A stretch of DNA of 64,000 nt from Ilumatobacteraceae bacterium (GTDB lineage: Bacteria > Actinomycetota > Acidimicrobiia > Acidimicrobiales > Ilumatobacteraceae): the NCBI GenBank assembly GCA_018401375.1, contig JAGYKR010000003.1:1-64000 (forward strand), in the 5' to 3' direction. Below the pieces are notes generated by a model. It worked only from the letters and a program-made list of their open reading frames with translations. It was not told the DNA's origin and ran no database searches. The translations under genes and the position numbers were made by a program. Below are positions 38,742 through 48,320 of the stretch, piece after piece; positions within the stretch are counted from its first letter, which is position 1; every line of letters starts with the position of its first letter.

Positions 38742-38747
38742 TACCGT
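38742..38747 (+). promoter_or_regulatory. -10 hexamer TACCGT before the HAD gene
   Basis: TACCGT ends 7 nt before the GTG at 38755 and lies just after the exporter operon, so the HAD gene has its own promoter. Confidence 0.45.
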
Positions 38748-38754
38748 CACAGAT

Positions 38755-39495
38755 GTGAGCGGCCCGAACACTCCGACACCCAACTCCACGGTGACTTCCG
38801 GTGCTACCAGTGGCCGGACCCACGTGCTGTTGGATCTCGATGGAACACTCAGCGACTCCGAACCCGGCATCATGCGGTCCTTGCAGTGGGCCTGCGAACT
38901 TGAGGGCTTTCCGATTCCCTCCGAGGAGGAGGTGCGATCGGTGATCGGGCCGCCTTTTGAGTTGGGCTTACCCTCAATCGGTATCCCCGATGACGCGCTG
39001 TCCCGAGTGATCAATCGCTACCGGGAGCGTTACGAGGAGATCGGACTCTTCGAGAACACCTTGTATGAGGGCATCGTCGACATGCTCGATGCCATGGCCG
39101 CGAGCGGTTTGTCATTGTCGATCGCCACCGCCAAACCCGAACGTACGGCCCTGCGGATCATCGAACATTTCGGTCTGACCGATCGTTTTGAGGCGATCGT
39201 CGGCGCTTCCTACACACCGGAGCGGCGCGCTAAAGCCCAAGTGATCACCCATGCACTCGGATTGCTTGGCATCCCCGCTAGCTACCCCCGAATGGCTGAA
39301 GAGGTGATCATGGTTGGCGATCGCGATCACGACGTCTTAGGAGCCATGCAAAACGGCATCCCGTGTATCGGTGTCAACTGGGGGTACGGCTCGCCTGAAG
39401 AACTGTTGACCTCAGGGGCAGTGGTGATGGCCGATACCCCGATAGATGTTGTGGAACTTGTCAATCGCACCTACCGTTTCGATCACTGGTCATGA
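38755..39495 (+). CDS. HAD-superfamily hydrolase (phosphoglycolate phosphatase-like)
   Basis: 246 residues from a GTG. Motif I LLDLDGTLSDSE, motif II Thr/Ser in LSIATAKPE, Lys in RRAKAQVI and motif III/IV MVGDRDHDVLGA, with a helical cap between them, as in Gph/PpaX-type phosphatases. It would dephosphorylate a small phosphate ester such as phosphoglycolate. Overlaps the next gene by 4 nt. Confidence 0.9.
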   Translation: MSGPNTPTPNSTVTSGATSGRTHVLLDLDGTLSDSEPGIMRSLQWACELEGFPIPSEEEVRSVIGPPFELGLPSIGIPDDALSRVINRYRERYEEIGLFENTLYEGIVDMLDAMAASGLSLSIATAKPERTALRIIEHFGLTDRFEAIVGASYTPERRAKAQVITHALGLLGIPASYPRMAEEVIMVGDRDHDVLGAMQNGIPCIGVNWGYGSPEELLTSGAVVMADTPIDVVELVNRTYRFDHWS

Positions 39496-39932
39496 GCATC
39501 GATCCCTCCCTTTCTGCGGGTTCTGAACCGAACACTCACTCACTGTGCGACATCGCCCCCACCTACCGGTCCCATGCCCCCGCCGAACGGTTCATGCGAA
39601 GCCTGTTGCGCCTGCCGGCAAACTCCCCTAGCGGTACTGCTGCAGACGCCCGCTCCGCCTTTCAGACTTCAATCGCCGTGGCCTCTGTGCGGTGCCTGCT
39701 CATGTACATCGTGTTCCCCTTCGTGCTGCCCGCACTCGGCGTGGCCTCGGGTGTGGGACCCATCATCGGCATCCCGATCGGTGTGGTTGCGATCATTGCG
39801 ATCACCTACTCGATGAGAAGGTTCTGGCGGGCCGATCATTCCAAGCGCTGGCACTACACAACCCTCGGTGCAGCGGTGATTGTGTTCATGATCGGTCTGA
39901 TTATCCGCGACCTGATCAACCTGCTGAGCTGA
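39492..39932 (+). CDS. small membrane protein (146 aa)
   Basis: A soluble N-terminus of about 55 residues, then three hydrophobic segments (VRCLLMYIVFPFVLPALGVA, GPIIGIPIGVVAIIAITYSM, AAVIVFMIGLIIRDLINLL). The start overlaps the HAD gene (ATGA), so the two are co-translated. No family recognised. Confidence 0.7.
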   Translation: MSIDPSLSAGSEPNTHSLCDIAPTYRSHAPAERFMRSLLRLPANSPSGTAADARSAFQTSIAVASVRCLLMYIVFPFVLPALGVASGVGPIIGIPIGVVAIIAITYSMRRFWRADHSKRWHYTTLGAAVIVFMIGLIIRDLINLLS

Positions 39933-39987
39933 AGACTCGATCGCTCAGATCCCGCCCCTTGGACCCTCCGGGAGCCCGGTTGCGGAT

Positions 39988-40001
39988 CCGTGTTCACACG
40001 G
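39988..40001. promoter_or_regulatory. small hairpin in the gap before the Mo-hydroxylase operon
   Basis: CCGTG (39988-39992) and CACGG (39997-40001) can form a 5-bp stem with a 4-nt loop in the 137-bp gap before 40070. It could be a terminator of the upstream pair or an operator for the operon; neither is proven. Confidence 0.25.
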
Positions 40002-40069
40002 GGGTCTGATTTGAGGCATGATGTGTTCCCGACATCGTCGGATCCACATTCAGTCGAGGGGGTACCTAA

Positions 40070-40528
40070 GTGGAGATCAGCGTCACAGTCAACGGGGTCA
40101 AGCACACAGCAGAGGTCGAAGGACGCACATTGCTCGTGCACTTTGTGCGCGAACAACTCGGCATGACCGGAACCAATATCGGCTGCGATACTTCTTCTTG
40201 TGGGGCTTGCTCTGTGCACCTCGATGGTGAGGCCGTCAAGAGCTGCACCATTTTGGCTGTTCAGGCCGACGGTACCGAGATCACGACCATCGAAGGTATG
40301 GCCGGCGCCGATGGCACATTGCATCCGATGCAACAGGCCTTTATGGAGAACCACGGCCTGCAGTGTGGGTACTGCACACCGGGCATGGTGATGGCGGCCA
40401 CAAGTCTGCTCAAAGAGAACCCGAACCCCACAGAAGAAGATGTGCGGTTGGGTCTTGAAGGCAACCTGTGCCGTTGCACCGGTTATCACAACATCGTTCA
40501 ATCAGTTTTGGCTGCGGCCAAAGCCTGA
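40070..40528 (+). CDS. molybdenum hydroxylase small (2Fe-2S) subunit
   Basis: 152 residues. Plant-type ferredoxin cluster ligands Cys39, Cys44, Cys47 and Cys59 ([21 protein letters not shown]) and the alpha-helical cluster Cys99, Cys102, Cys134 and Cys136 ([21 protein letters not shown]). These carry electrons from the Mo centre to FAD. GAGGGGG sits 7 nt before the GTG. It opens the small-large-medium operon. Confidence 0.95.
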   Translation: MEISVTVNGVKHTAEVEGRTLLVHFVREQLGMTGTNIGCDTSSCGACSVHLDGEAVKSCTILAVQADGTEITTIEGMAGADGTLHPMQQAFMENHGLQCGYCTPGMVMAATSLLKENPNPTEEDVRLGLEGNLCRCTGYHNIVQSVLAAAKA

Positions 40529-40610
40529 GACACACGGGCTTACCTAGCCCACCACATACACGATCCGAGGGTTGGGGCCCTCGGATCCATAGAGGGATGG
40601 GGGTCCCGAT

Positions 40611-43022
40611 ATGACCACGATAGAGACCACACACACCACTAACGGAGTAATCGGCCAGCGGCTCCTGCGCAAAGAGGATCCGGCGCTCCTTACCGGAGAG
40701 GCCCGATACACCAATGACTTGCAGATCCCGGGGGCGCTGCATCTCGCCGTGCTGCGCAGCCCGTATGCCCACGCCAAAATTCTGAGAGTGGATCTGTCTC
40801 GGGCGCTCGAGATGCCCGGGGTGCGCGCCGCTTACAGCGGAGCCGATCTCGCTGATCTGTGGGCGGCGCCCATGCCATGTGCATGGCCGGTCACAGATGA
40901 CATGAAGAATCCGGTCCACTATCCCTTGGCCACCTCCACCGCCTGCTACGTCGGCGACGGGGTGGCCTGCGTGTTAGCGGAGACCGACGCCATCGCCCGG
41001 GACGCTCTCGAAGCCATCGAAGTGGACTACGAGCCGTTGCGGGCCGTGGTCGGTCTCGAGGATGCACTTTCTGATGAGGTGGTGATCCATCCCGATCTCG
41101 GTACCAATAAGAGCTACACCTGGAATCTGCTCGTGGAGGAGACCGAGGGAGCCGTGGAGGCCGCCTTTGCCTCAGCCACGTACACCGTTGCGGAACGCTA
41201 CGTTCAACAACGCCTGTTACCCATGGCAATGGAAACCCGAGCCGTAGCGGCTGTGCCACAGCCTTTCGGTGGCGACATCACCTTGTATTCGTCCACCCAA
41301 GTACCCCACATCTTGAAGGTCATGACCGCGATCACCCTCGGCATCCCCGAGCATCAGGTGCGTGTGGTCGCCCCGGCGGTGGGCGGTGGATTCGGATCCA
41401 AACTCAACGTCTACGCCGAGGAGTTGCTGTGTGTGGCTCTTTCACGCAAAATCGGCCTCCCGGTCCGCTGGAACGAGGAGCGCTCAGAGAACTCCATGGC
41501 CACAATCCACGGCCGAGGCCAGATCCAAAACATCGAACTAGCAGCCGATGCCGAGGGCAAGCTCACCGCCGTGCGAGTCCGCCTCCTCGCCGATATGGGG
41601 GCCTACCTTCAGTTAGTTACCCCAGGCATCCCGATCCTCGGAGCCTTTTTGTATGCCGGGGTGTACCACATCCCCAAGGCTTATGACTTTTCCTGCACCG
41701 CTGCGTTTACCAACCTCACCCCCACCGACGCCTATCGAGGTGCCGGTCGACCCGAGGCCACTTATGCGATCGAACGGGCCATGGACGCCCTCGCCCGTGA
41801 GGTGGGCGTGGATCCGCTCGAAATCCGCCGTCGCAATTTCATTCCCACTGAGGCCTATCCCTATGAGGCCTTTAGCGGATTGACCTACGACTCCGGAGAT
41901 CACGATCTCGCTGCCACTAAGGCCGCTGAGATGATCGACTATGACGGTCTTCGGGCCCGTCAAGCCGAGGTCAATGTCCCGGGCTCCACGAAACGTCTCG
42001 GGATCGGGGTCTCCACATACTTTGAGATGTGCGGTCTCGCCCCGTCACGGGTGCTCGCCTCATTGAACTACGGGGCCGGCGGCTGGGAGGCAGCCACCGT
42101 GCGGGTGCTGCCCACCAATAAGGTCCAGGTGGTAACCGGCACCTCGCCGCACGGCCAAGGCCATGAGACCTCATGGTCGATGATTGTGGCCGACAAACTC
42201 GGTGTGGATCCCGCTGATGTCCATGTGTTGCATTCTGACACTGCAATCTCCCCGCTCGGCCTCGACACCTACGGGTCCCGATCGTTGCCTGTGGGAGGTG
42301 TGGCGGTGGCGATGGCCTGTGACAAGGTGATCGATAAGGCCAAACAGATCGCTGCTCACCAACTCGAGGCCGCCGTTGAAGACCTCACCTTTGAGGATGG
42401 ATCCTTTAGCGTCCAAGGGTCACCTGACCGTGCCTTGCCTCTCGCAGCGATCGCGTTTGCTGCGTTCACCGCCCACAACCTTCCCGATGGGCTCGAACCC
42501 AACCTTGAGGCTCAGGTTTCCTATGACCCACCCAACTTCTCTTGGCCTTTCGGCACCCACATGTGCGCTGTCGAAGTGGACCTCGAGACCGGCAAGGTAG
42601 ACCTGATCACCTACGTGGCCGTGGACGACTGCGGAGTACAGATCAACCCGTTGATCGTGGACGGTCAAGTCCATGGCGGTGTGGTCCAAGGCATCGCCCA
42701 AGCCCTCTATGAGGAGGCCGTTTACGATGTGGACGGGAACCTCACCACATCGACCTTGGCCGAGTATCTCGTGCCTGCGGCCTCTGATGTCCCATCGATC
42801 ATCACCGGCCACACCGTCACTCCTTCACCCACCAACCAGCTGGGGGTGAAGGGTGTTGGCGAGGCCGGGACCATCGGAGCCGCCCCCGCCGTCATCAATG
42901 CGGTGGTGGATGCACTGAAAGAATTCGGGGTTACTGATGTCCCGATGCCAGCCAGCCCCCTCACGGTCTGGAACACTCTCAATAACGCCCGTGCCAACCA
43001 CAGTTCTGGAGGAACATCGTGA
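40611..43022 (+). CDS. molybdenum hydroxylase large (Mo-cofactor) subunit, form II CODH-like
   Basis: 803 residues. Hammerhead domain from GQRLLRKEDPALLTGEARYTND, then Mo-binding PAVGGGFGSKLNVYAEE, active-site loop AYRGAGRPEATYAIERAMD near residue 374, TGTSPHGQGHETSWSM and catalytic Glu in GVGEAGTIG near residue 750. AYRGAGR marks a form II protein; true CO dehydrogenase has AYRCSFR. The oxidised substrate cannot be named: purines, aromatic N-heterocycles and aldehydes are all known in this superfamily. It is the paralogue of the orphan subunit at 33180. Confidence 0.94.
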   Translation: MTTIETTHTTNGVIGQRLLRKEDPALLTGEARYTNDLQIPGALHLAVLRSPYAHAKILRVDLSRALEMPGVRAAYSGADLADLWAAPMPCAWPVTDDMKNPVHYPLATSTACYVGDGVACVLAETDAIARDALEAIEVDYEPLRAVVGLEDALSDEVVIHPDLGTNKSYTWNLLVEETEGAVEAAFASATYTVAERYVQQRLLPMAMETRAVAAVPQPFGGDITLYSSTQVPHILKVMTAITLGIPEHQVRVVAPAVGGGFGSKLNVYAEELLCVALSRKIGLPVRWNEERSENSMATIHGRGQIQNIELAADAEGKLTAVRVRLLADMGAYLQLVTPGIPILGAFLYAGVYHIPKAYDFSCTAAFTNLTPTDAYRGAGRPEATYAIERAMDALAREVGVDPLEIRRRNFIPTEAYPYEAFSGLTYDSGDHDLAATKAAEMIDYDGLRARQAEVNVPGSTKRLGIGVSTYFEMCGLAPSRVLASLNYGAGGWEAATVRVLPTNKVQVVTGTSPHGQGHETSWSMIVADKLGVDPADVHVLHSDTAISPLGLDTYGSRSLPVGGVAVAMACDKVIDKAKQIAAHQLEAAVEDLTFEDGSFSVQGSPDRALPLAAIAFAAFTAHNLPDGLEPNLEAQVSYDPPNFSWPFGTHMCAVEVDLETGKVDLITYVAVDDCGVQINPLIVDGQVHGGVVQGIAQALYEEAVYDVDGNLTTSTLAEYLVPAASDVPSIITGHTVTPSPTNQLGVKGVGEAGTIGAAPAVINAVVDALKEFGVTDVPMPASPLTVWNTLNNARANHSSGGTS

Positions 43023-43864
43023 TCCCCGCAGCATTCGACTATGCCCGAGCCTCATCGGCTGAAGAAGCGATCGCTCTGATCGGCCAGTACGGAGATGAGG
43101 CCAAGTTCCTTGCCGGTGGCCACAGCCTTCTGCCATTGATGAAACTGCGCCTCGCTCAGCCGACGGTGCTCGTAGACATCGGACGGGTTCCTGATCTGTC
43201 CTACATCCGTGAGGAGGGAGACCAGATTGCGATCGGTGCCCTTACCCGACACATGGACGTAGAGACTTCTCCCCTGTTGCATCAACATGTGCCTTTGCTG
43301 GCCCACGCCGCCGGCCATGTGGGAGATCCCCAGGTCCGCCACCGAGGCACCATCGGTGGATCTATCGCTCACGCCGATCCCGCCTCGGACTTACCTGCGA
43401 CCACCTTGGCCCTCGGAGCCACCTATGTGGCTAAAGGTCCCAACGGCACCCGTGAGATCGCGGCCGCCGATTTTTATCATGGCTTCTTGACCTCGGCTCT
43501 CGAGGCCGATGAGATGCTCGTGGAGATCCGGGTCCCCAAGATGAACGGCGCCGGTTGGTCCTTCCAAAAGTTCAACCGGCGGGCCCAAGACTGGGCGATC
43601 GTCGGTGTGGCCGCATGGCGCCGCAACGGCGATGCGGGGGTCGCTCTCGTCAATATGGGTTCGGTGCCGATCCTGGCCACCGACGTCGCCTCGGCGGCGA
43701 GTTCCAGGATCGGCTCGGCGATCCGGAGGGTCACGAACTGGCTGGACACGAGCTTAGCCGCCGCTCAAGCAGACCCCCAGCCGGACTTGAATGCGAGCGC
43801 CGACTATCGGGTGCATTTGGCCAAGGTGCTCACCCGCCGGGCCCTTGAAGCAGCCTCGGCCTAA
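43019..43864 (+). CDS. molybdenum hydroxylase medium (FAD) subunit
   Basis: 281 residues of the FAD-binding domain 5 family: FDYARASSAEEAIALI, FLAGGHSLLPLMKLRLAQP, the double-Gly motif GTIGGSIAHADPASDLP, then the CO_deh_flav_C region. It accepts electrons from the 2Fe-2S subunit. GTG overlaps the large-subunit stop by 4 nt. It completes the three-subunit enzyme. Confidence 0.95.
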   Translation: MIPAAFDYARASSAEEAIALIGQYGDEAKFLAGGHSLLPLMKLRLAQPTVLVDIGRVPDLSYIREEGDQIAIGALTRHMDVETSPLLHQHVPLLAHAAGHVGDPQVRHRGTIGGSIAHADPASDLPATTLALGATYVAKGPNGTREIAAADFYHGFLTSALEADEMLVEIRVPKMNGAGWSFQKFNRRAQDWAIVGVAAWRRNGDAGVALVNMGSVPILATDVASAASSRIGSAIRRVTNWLDTSLAAAQADPQPDLNASADYRVHLAKVLTRRALEAASA

Positions 43865-43880
43865 CTCCATACACACGCAG

Positions 43881-44603
43881 TTACAGCAGCGCGGCGTAGG
43901 CCCCGCCATCCACGTGGAACTGAACTCCTGTGGTGAAGCGGGCCTGCTCGCTGCACATGAACGCCACGATGGATCCGAAATCCTCCGGCTCACCCATTGG
44001 CCCTGAGACTGTGCCGCCTTGGAGGGTGAGAATCCGGTTCGTCCGATGGATGCCGGGCTGGATTGAGTTCACGGTGACCCCGTCAGCCGCCACCTCGCGA
44101 GCCAGCGTCTTGAGGTACCCGGTCACCCCCGCCCGAGCCGTGTTAGACAGGATCAGATTTGGGATCGGCTGGCGCACCGATACAGAGGTGATCGCCGCCA
44201 CACGGCCCCATCCGTTGGCCTGCATCACCGGGATTGCCACGGTGCACATCCCGATCACCGACATGAGGTTCAGATTGATCGCATCGGGATAGGCCTCGAC
44301 TGGGGTGGAAGCAAAGTTCCCGGCAGGCGGACCCCCGGCGTTAGTGACCAAGATGTCGATCCCGCCGAGAGCCTCAATCGCAGCCCTCACAAATGCGGCG
44401 CCACCCTCGGCATTCCCCACATCTTGGACGATGGGGATGCACCCGTGACCGATCTGTGATGCGGCCTCATTGATACGTCCGGCCTCGCGCCCGCAGATCA
44501 CCACCTGCACACCCTCCTCAGCGAGTGCCTTGGCTGAAGCAAAACCGAGGCCGGTAGAGGCGGCAGCAACTGCCGCTTTGCGATGAGCAATCCCAAGATC
44601 CAT
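43881..44603 (-). CDS. atypical short-chain dehydrogenase/reductase
   Basis: 240 residues. Rossmann start AAVAAASTGLGFASAKALAEEG, then VTNAGGPP, Ser140 (AITSVSV) and the C-terminal RFTTGVQFHVDGG. The catalytic YxxxK is replaced by Ser153-Asn-Thr-Ala-Arg157 (LSNTARAGV). This SN..R form is a recurring SDR subgroup whose activity is unclear. The start at 44603 follows TACGGT by 6 nt; the longer frame from 44675 overlaps the divergent gene. It lies within the Mo-hydroxylase region but on the other strand. Confidence 0.88.
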   Translation of the reverse strand: MDLGIAHRKAAVAAASTGLGFASAKALAEEGVQVVICGREAGRINEAASQIGHGCIPIVQDVGNAEGGAAFVRAAIEALGGIDILVTNAGGPPAGNFASTPVEAYPDAINLNLMSVIGMCTVAIPVMQANGWGRVAAITSVSVRQPIPNLILSNTARAGVTGYLKTLAREVAADGVTVNSIQPGIHRTNRILTLQGGTVSGPMGEPEDFGSIVAFMCSEQARFTTGVQFHVDGGAYAALL

Positions 44604-44609
44604 GATCCC

Positions 44610-44615
44610 ACCGTA
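44610..44615 (-). promoter_or_regulatory. -10 hexamer TACGGT before the SDR gene
   Basis: Reads TACGGT on the minus strand and ends 6 nt before the ATG at 44603, deciding that start. Confidence 0.45.
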
Positions 44616-44659
44616 GACCGTTCGGCTTAGACTGCAATGGCCCGGAGAGGTGGGCCCAT

Positions 44660-46120
44660 ATGAGTTTCGAATCATCCACGAATTTCGAATCAGACAGGGA
44701 ATCCGATCACGATCCGGACCGACGGCATCTTGATGCGATCGCCGATGCGGACCCGTACCCCTTTTGGTACGAGCATTCCTCCGAACCAGATTCCAACCCG
44801 ACGCTCGTCCGATCGGTGAGTTGTGACCTCTGTGTGATCGGCGGTGGCTACACCGGGTTGTGGACGGCGATCATCGCCAAAGAACGCGATCCCTCCATCG
44901 ATGTGGTCCTGATCGATTCCCATGAAGTGGGCTCTGCTGCCAGCGGTCGCAACGGCGGTTTCATGGAATCCAGCCTGACCCACGGGGTAGCTAACGGTCA
45001 GCAGCGCTTCGAAAAGGAGATTGAACTCCTCGAACAACTCGGTCTTGAGAACCTCAACGAGATCGAAGCGGCGATCAGGCGCTACGGCATCGATTGCGAT
45101 TACGAGCGCAACGGAGTGATCGATGTGGCATCCACGGCCCATCCCCCGAGCTATCTGGACGAACTCAAAGACGATTACCGGCAACTGCGTGAACTTGGCC
45201 AAAACGTGTCTTGGCTGGACGCGACCGAGATGCGCAGACAGGTGAACTCTCCGACCTACAACGGTGGGCTGTGGCGTAAGGATCGTGCTGCGATGGTGGA
45301 TCCGGCCCGTTTGGTATGGGGACTGAAAGCGGCCGCTGAGTCACTCGGCGTGAGGATCTTCGAAGACACCAAGGCCACTGCCCTTGAACGCGATGGGCTT
45401 GGGGTCCTTGTTCGGACCCCACTCGGTAACGTGCGCGCCGGCCAGGTTGCTTTAGCCACCAATGCGTTCAAACCGTTGTTGCGGCGTCTGCGCCACTACA
45501 TCGCACCGGTCTATGACTACTGCATGGTCACCGAACCGCTCAGCGATGCCCAGTTAGCCGAGCTCGGTTGGGCCCAACGCCAGGGGCTATCCGACATCCC
45601 CAACCAGTTCCATTACTACCGTTTGACCGCCGACAATCGGATTTTGTGGGGCGGCTATGACGCCGTGTACTTCTGGGGTGGCAAGGTGTCCTCGGAGCTG
45701 GAGAGCCGACCCGAGTCTTGGGCCAAACTCAGTCAGCATTTCTTCGAAACCTTCCCTCAACTTGAAGATGTCCGCTTCACCCATGCTTGGGGTGGTGCCA
45801 TTGATACCTGCAGTCGCTTCAGTGTGTTCTGGGGGACAGCGATGGGCGGGAGGGTGTCCTATGCCCTCGGGTATACCGGGCTCGGGGTGGCTTCGAGCCG
45901 GTTCGGCGGGGCCGTGATGCTGGATCTGTTGCAGGGCCGGCGCAGCCGGGCCACCGAAACCGAGTTCGTACGTTCCAAGCCCTTGCCCTTTCCCCCGGAG
46001 CCGTTCAAGTTCATCGGTATCCAGACCACCCGCTGGTCGTTGGACCGTGAAGATTCCACGGGTCGGCGCAACCTGTGGCTACGCACCTTGGATCGTCTCG
46101 GTCTCGGTTTTGACAGTTAG
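44660..46120 (+). CDS. FAD-dependent oxidoreductase (DAO family)
   Basis: 486 residues. After about 50 extra N-terminal residues comes the Rossmann FAD motif CDLCVIGGGYTGLWTAIIAKE (GGGYTG at 61-66), then GSAASGRNGGFM, and a C-terminal ALGYTGLGVASSRFGG, the layout of glycine oxidase/GbsB-type amine oxidases. It would oxidise a secondary or primary amine with FAD. GGAGAGG lies upstream of the ATG. It is divergent from the SDR and precedes the Mo-cofactor maturation genes, but a functional link is not shown. Confidence 0.88.
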   Translation: MSFESSTNFESDRESDHDPDRRHLDAIADADPYPFWYEHSSEPDSNPTLVRSVSCDLCVIGGGYTGLWTAIIAKERDPSIDVVLIDSHEVGSAASGRNGGFMESSLTHGVANGQQRFEKEIELLEQLGLENLNEIEAAIRRYGIDCDYERNGVIDVASTAHPPSYLDELKDDYRQLRELGQNVSWLDATEMRRQVNSPTYNGGLWRKDRAAMVDPARLVWGLKAAAESLGVRIFEDTKATALERDGLGVLVRTPLGNVRAGQVALATNAFKPLLRRLRHYIAPVYDYCMVTEPLSDAQLAELGWAQRQGLSDIPNQFHYYRLTADNRILWGGYDAVYFWGGKVSSELESRPESWAKLSQHFFETFPQLEDVRFTHAWGGAIDTCSRFSVFWGTAMGGRVSYALGYTGLGVASSRFGGAVMLDLLQGRRSRATETEFVRSKPLPFPPEPFKFIGIQTTRWSLDREDSTGRRNLWLRTLDRLGLGFDS

Positions 46121-46169
46121 GCACAGGGCATTGGTTGTGGCCAGTCTCACCGGCAGTTACCGAGTGCGT

Positions 46170-46175
46170 TAGCGT
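46170..46175 (+). promoter_or_regulatory. -10 hexamer TAGCGT before the MoxR ATPase
   Basis: TAGCGT ends 7 nt before the GTG at 46183 and favours that start over the TTG at 46135. The maturation genes may therefore be transcribed separately from the structural subunits. Confidence 0.45.
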
Positions 46176-46182
46176 CAAGCAG

Positions 46183-47100
46183 GTGATCCCTTTAAGTCCC
46201 GAGGACGTATCGGCTGCATTGACCACCCACGGTTATCTCCCCGACGAGGGGTTGGCTACGGCGGTGTTCTTAGCGCTTTCACTTCAGCGTCCGCTACTGC
46301 TCGAAGGCGAAGCGGGTGTAGGCAAAACCGAACTAGCCAAGGTGCTTGCCACATGGACCGGCGGAGAACTCATCCGACTGCAGTGCTACGAGGGGATCGA
46401 CATCTCTCAAGCGGTGTACGACTGGGACTATTCACGCCAGTTGTTACATCTGCGGGCCGCAGAAGCCACCGGTGAGAGTGCCGGTCGGAGTTCTGATGCT
46501 CTCGAAGCCGAACTGTATGCCGAGCGCTTTTTGATCCGCCGAGCGATTCTGCGGGCCATCGCCCACGGTCAGGGACCCGCCCCCGTGCTGCTGATCGATG
46601 AGATTGATCGGGCCGACGACGAGTTTGAGGCCTACCTACTTGAGGTGCTCTCGGATTTCCAGGTGACCGTGCCCGAACTCGGCTTGTTTCGCGCTGAGCA
46701 ACCCCCGATCGTGATCTTGACTTCCAATCGCACCCGCGATGTCCACGACGCTCTCAAGCGACGCTGCCTTTACCACTGGGTGGAGCATCCCGGCTTTGAG
46801 CGCGAGGTGGCCATCGTGCGACTCCGGGTGGCTGATATCGAGGACCGTCTCGCCCGCCAAGTGGCCGGCGCCGTCGCAGCACTCCGAGAGATGAATCTGT
46901 ATAAGCCACCTGGCGTGGCCGAAACAATTGACTGGGCCACGGCTCTCGGACGCCTGGGGGTCACCACTCTCGATGAAGCCAGCGTGGCCAAAACTCTCGG
47001 CACGGTGCTCAAATACCGTGAGGACCATCAGCGCGTTGAGCAGAACGGAATCGCTGCACTCGTTAAGCAAGCCTTTGACCACGGGTTGCTCCACGGTTGA
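46183..47100 (+). CDS. MoxR/CoxD-like AAA+ ATPase
   Basis: 305 residues. Walker A GEAGVGKT (42-49), Walker B VLLIDEIDRAD, sensor region ILTSNRTRDVHDALKRRC. It is the CoxD type: in the CO dehydrogenase system CoxD is an AAA+ ATPase that matures the Mo-Cu active site with CoxE. It overlaps the VWA gene by 4 nt, and such pairs act together as chaperones for metal-cofactor insertion. Confidence 0.93.
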   Translation: MIPLSPEDVSAALTTHGYLPDEGLATAVFLALSLQRPLLLEGEAGVGKTELAKVLATWTGGELIRLQCYEGIDISQAVYDWDYSRQLLHLRAAEATGESAGRSSDALEAELYAERFLIRRAILRAIAHGQGPAPVLLIDEIDRADDEFEAYLLEVLSDFQVTVPELGLFRAEQPPIVILTSNRTRDVHDALKRRCLYHWVEHPGFEREVAIVRLRVADIEDRLARQVAGAVAALREMNLYKPPGVAETIDWATALGRLGVTTLDEASVAKTLGTVLKYREDHQRVEQNGIAALVKQAFDHGLLHG

Positions 47101-48320
47101 GCGAACTCCCCACACCGACCGGTCTGCCCGCACCTAGCGACCCGCGACAGGGCCGTGGGCCCCTCAATGATGTGGCGCGGATCGCCGTCGGGTTCGGCCG
47201 ACTACTGCGGGGGTGCGGGGTCACGTTGCCGATTTCTTCCACCCTTGCGTTTCGGGAGGCTCTCAGCACTCTCGGCGTTGAGGACCGAGACCATGTCTAT
47301 TGGGCGGGACGATCCACCTTGATTCACCGCCCCGAGGATCACGACCTCTATGACAAGGCATTCGCGGTGTTTTGGGAACAGCGCACCGGCAGCACCACCG
47401 AGGAGATCACCCCCGAACCGTTGCGGATCACGATCGCCACCGATGCACCCGATGACGGGGAGGATCCTCCTGCGCAGGATGACTCCGAGCGCGAACCTTC
47501 GATCGATCTGCGGTTCAGCGCAGCCGAAATACTTCGTCACAAAGACTTCGCAACCTACGACGCCGAGGAAATGGCGCTCTCCCAACAGTTGATGGCCCAA
47601 ATGCGCCTCGTGAGCACACCGCGCAACTCCCTGCGCCTGAGTTCGGCCACGGGCCGGGCACCTCGGCCGGATCTACGCCGTACCGTGAGGGCCAGCCTAA
47701 GGGCCGGAGGCGAACCGATGCGGCGGCACTGGCGTGAACCCGGGGTCCGACCCCGCCGTTTGGTGTTGCTTCTCGATGTCAGCGGCTCTATGGATCCCTA
47801 TGCCCGGGCTCTCGTGCGCTTCGTTCATGCTGCAGTTGCTGGTCGCCAACGAGTGGAGGCCTTTGCCCTCGGGACCCGCCTGACCCGCCTGACCCGCGAA
47901 CTGTCGAGCCGTGACCCCGACACTGCGATGGCCCAAGCCTCTGCTCGGGTCCCCGATTGGAACGGCGGAACTCGCCTCGGCGAGGGCATCGGGCGGTTTA
48001 ACGACGAATGGGGTCAACGCGGCATGGCCCGCGGTGCGGTGGTGGTGATCATGTCCGACGGCTGGGACCGAGGTGACCCCGAGGTGTTGAGCGAACAGAT
48101 GCAACGCCTGAAACGGGTGGCGCACCGGCTGATCTGGGTCAATCCGTTGAAGGTCACCCCGGGATATGCGCCTCTGGCTCGGGGGATGGCCGCCGCCCTA
48201 CCCCATCTCGATGCATTCGTGGAAGGACATTCGATCTCAGCGATGGAAGAGTTGTGTGCTGTGATCTCCGCGCCGAGCATCGCAACCATGAGAACCGGAT
48301 CGGAAGGAATCAGAAAATGA
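47097..48320 (+). CDS. CoxE-like von Willebrand factor A domain protein
   Basis: 407 residues from a TTG overlapping the previous stop. A helical N-terminal half with an acidic stretch (ATDAPDDGEDPPAQDDSERE), then a VWA domain with the MIDAS motif LLLDVSGSMDPYA near residue 225, Thr in NGGTRLGEGI and Asp in IMSDGWDRGDP. CoxE partners the MoxR-type ATPase in Mo-hydroxylase maturation. The XdhC-like gene follows with a 4-nt overlap. Confidence 0.92.
   Translation: MSELPTPTGLPAPSDPRQGRGPLNDVARIAVGFGRLLRGCGVTLPISSTLAFREALSTLGVEDRDHVYWAGRSTLIHRPEDHDLYDKAFAVFWEQRTGSTTEEITPEPLRITIATDAPDDGEDPPAQDDSEREPSIDLRFSAAEILRHKDFATYDAEEMALSQQLMAQMRLVSTPRNSLRLSSATGRAPRPDLRRTVRASLRAGGEPMRRHWREPGVRPRRLVLLLDVSGSMDPYARALVRFVHAAVAGRQRVEAFALGTRLTRLTRELSSRDPDTAMAQASARVPDWNGGTRLGEGIGRFNDEWGQRGMARGAVVVIMSDGWDRGDPEVLSEQMQRLKRVAHRLIWVNPLKVTPGYAPLARGMAAALPHLDAFVEGHSISAMEELCAVISAPSIATMRTGSEGIRK

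Noticed and set aside
40070-43864. Aerobic CO dehydrogenase (coxSLM)
   Set aside because: The large-subunit loop reads AYRGAGR, not the AYRCSFR required by form I CO dehydrogenase, so only a form II-like enzyme of unknown substrate is claimed.
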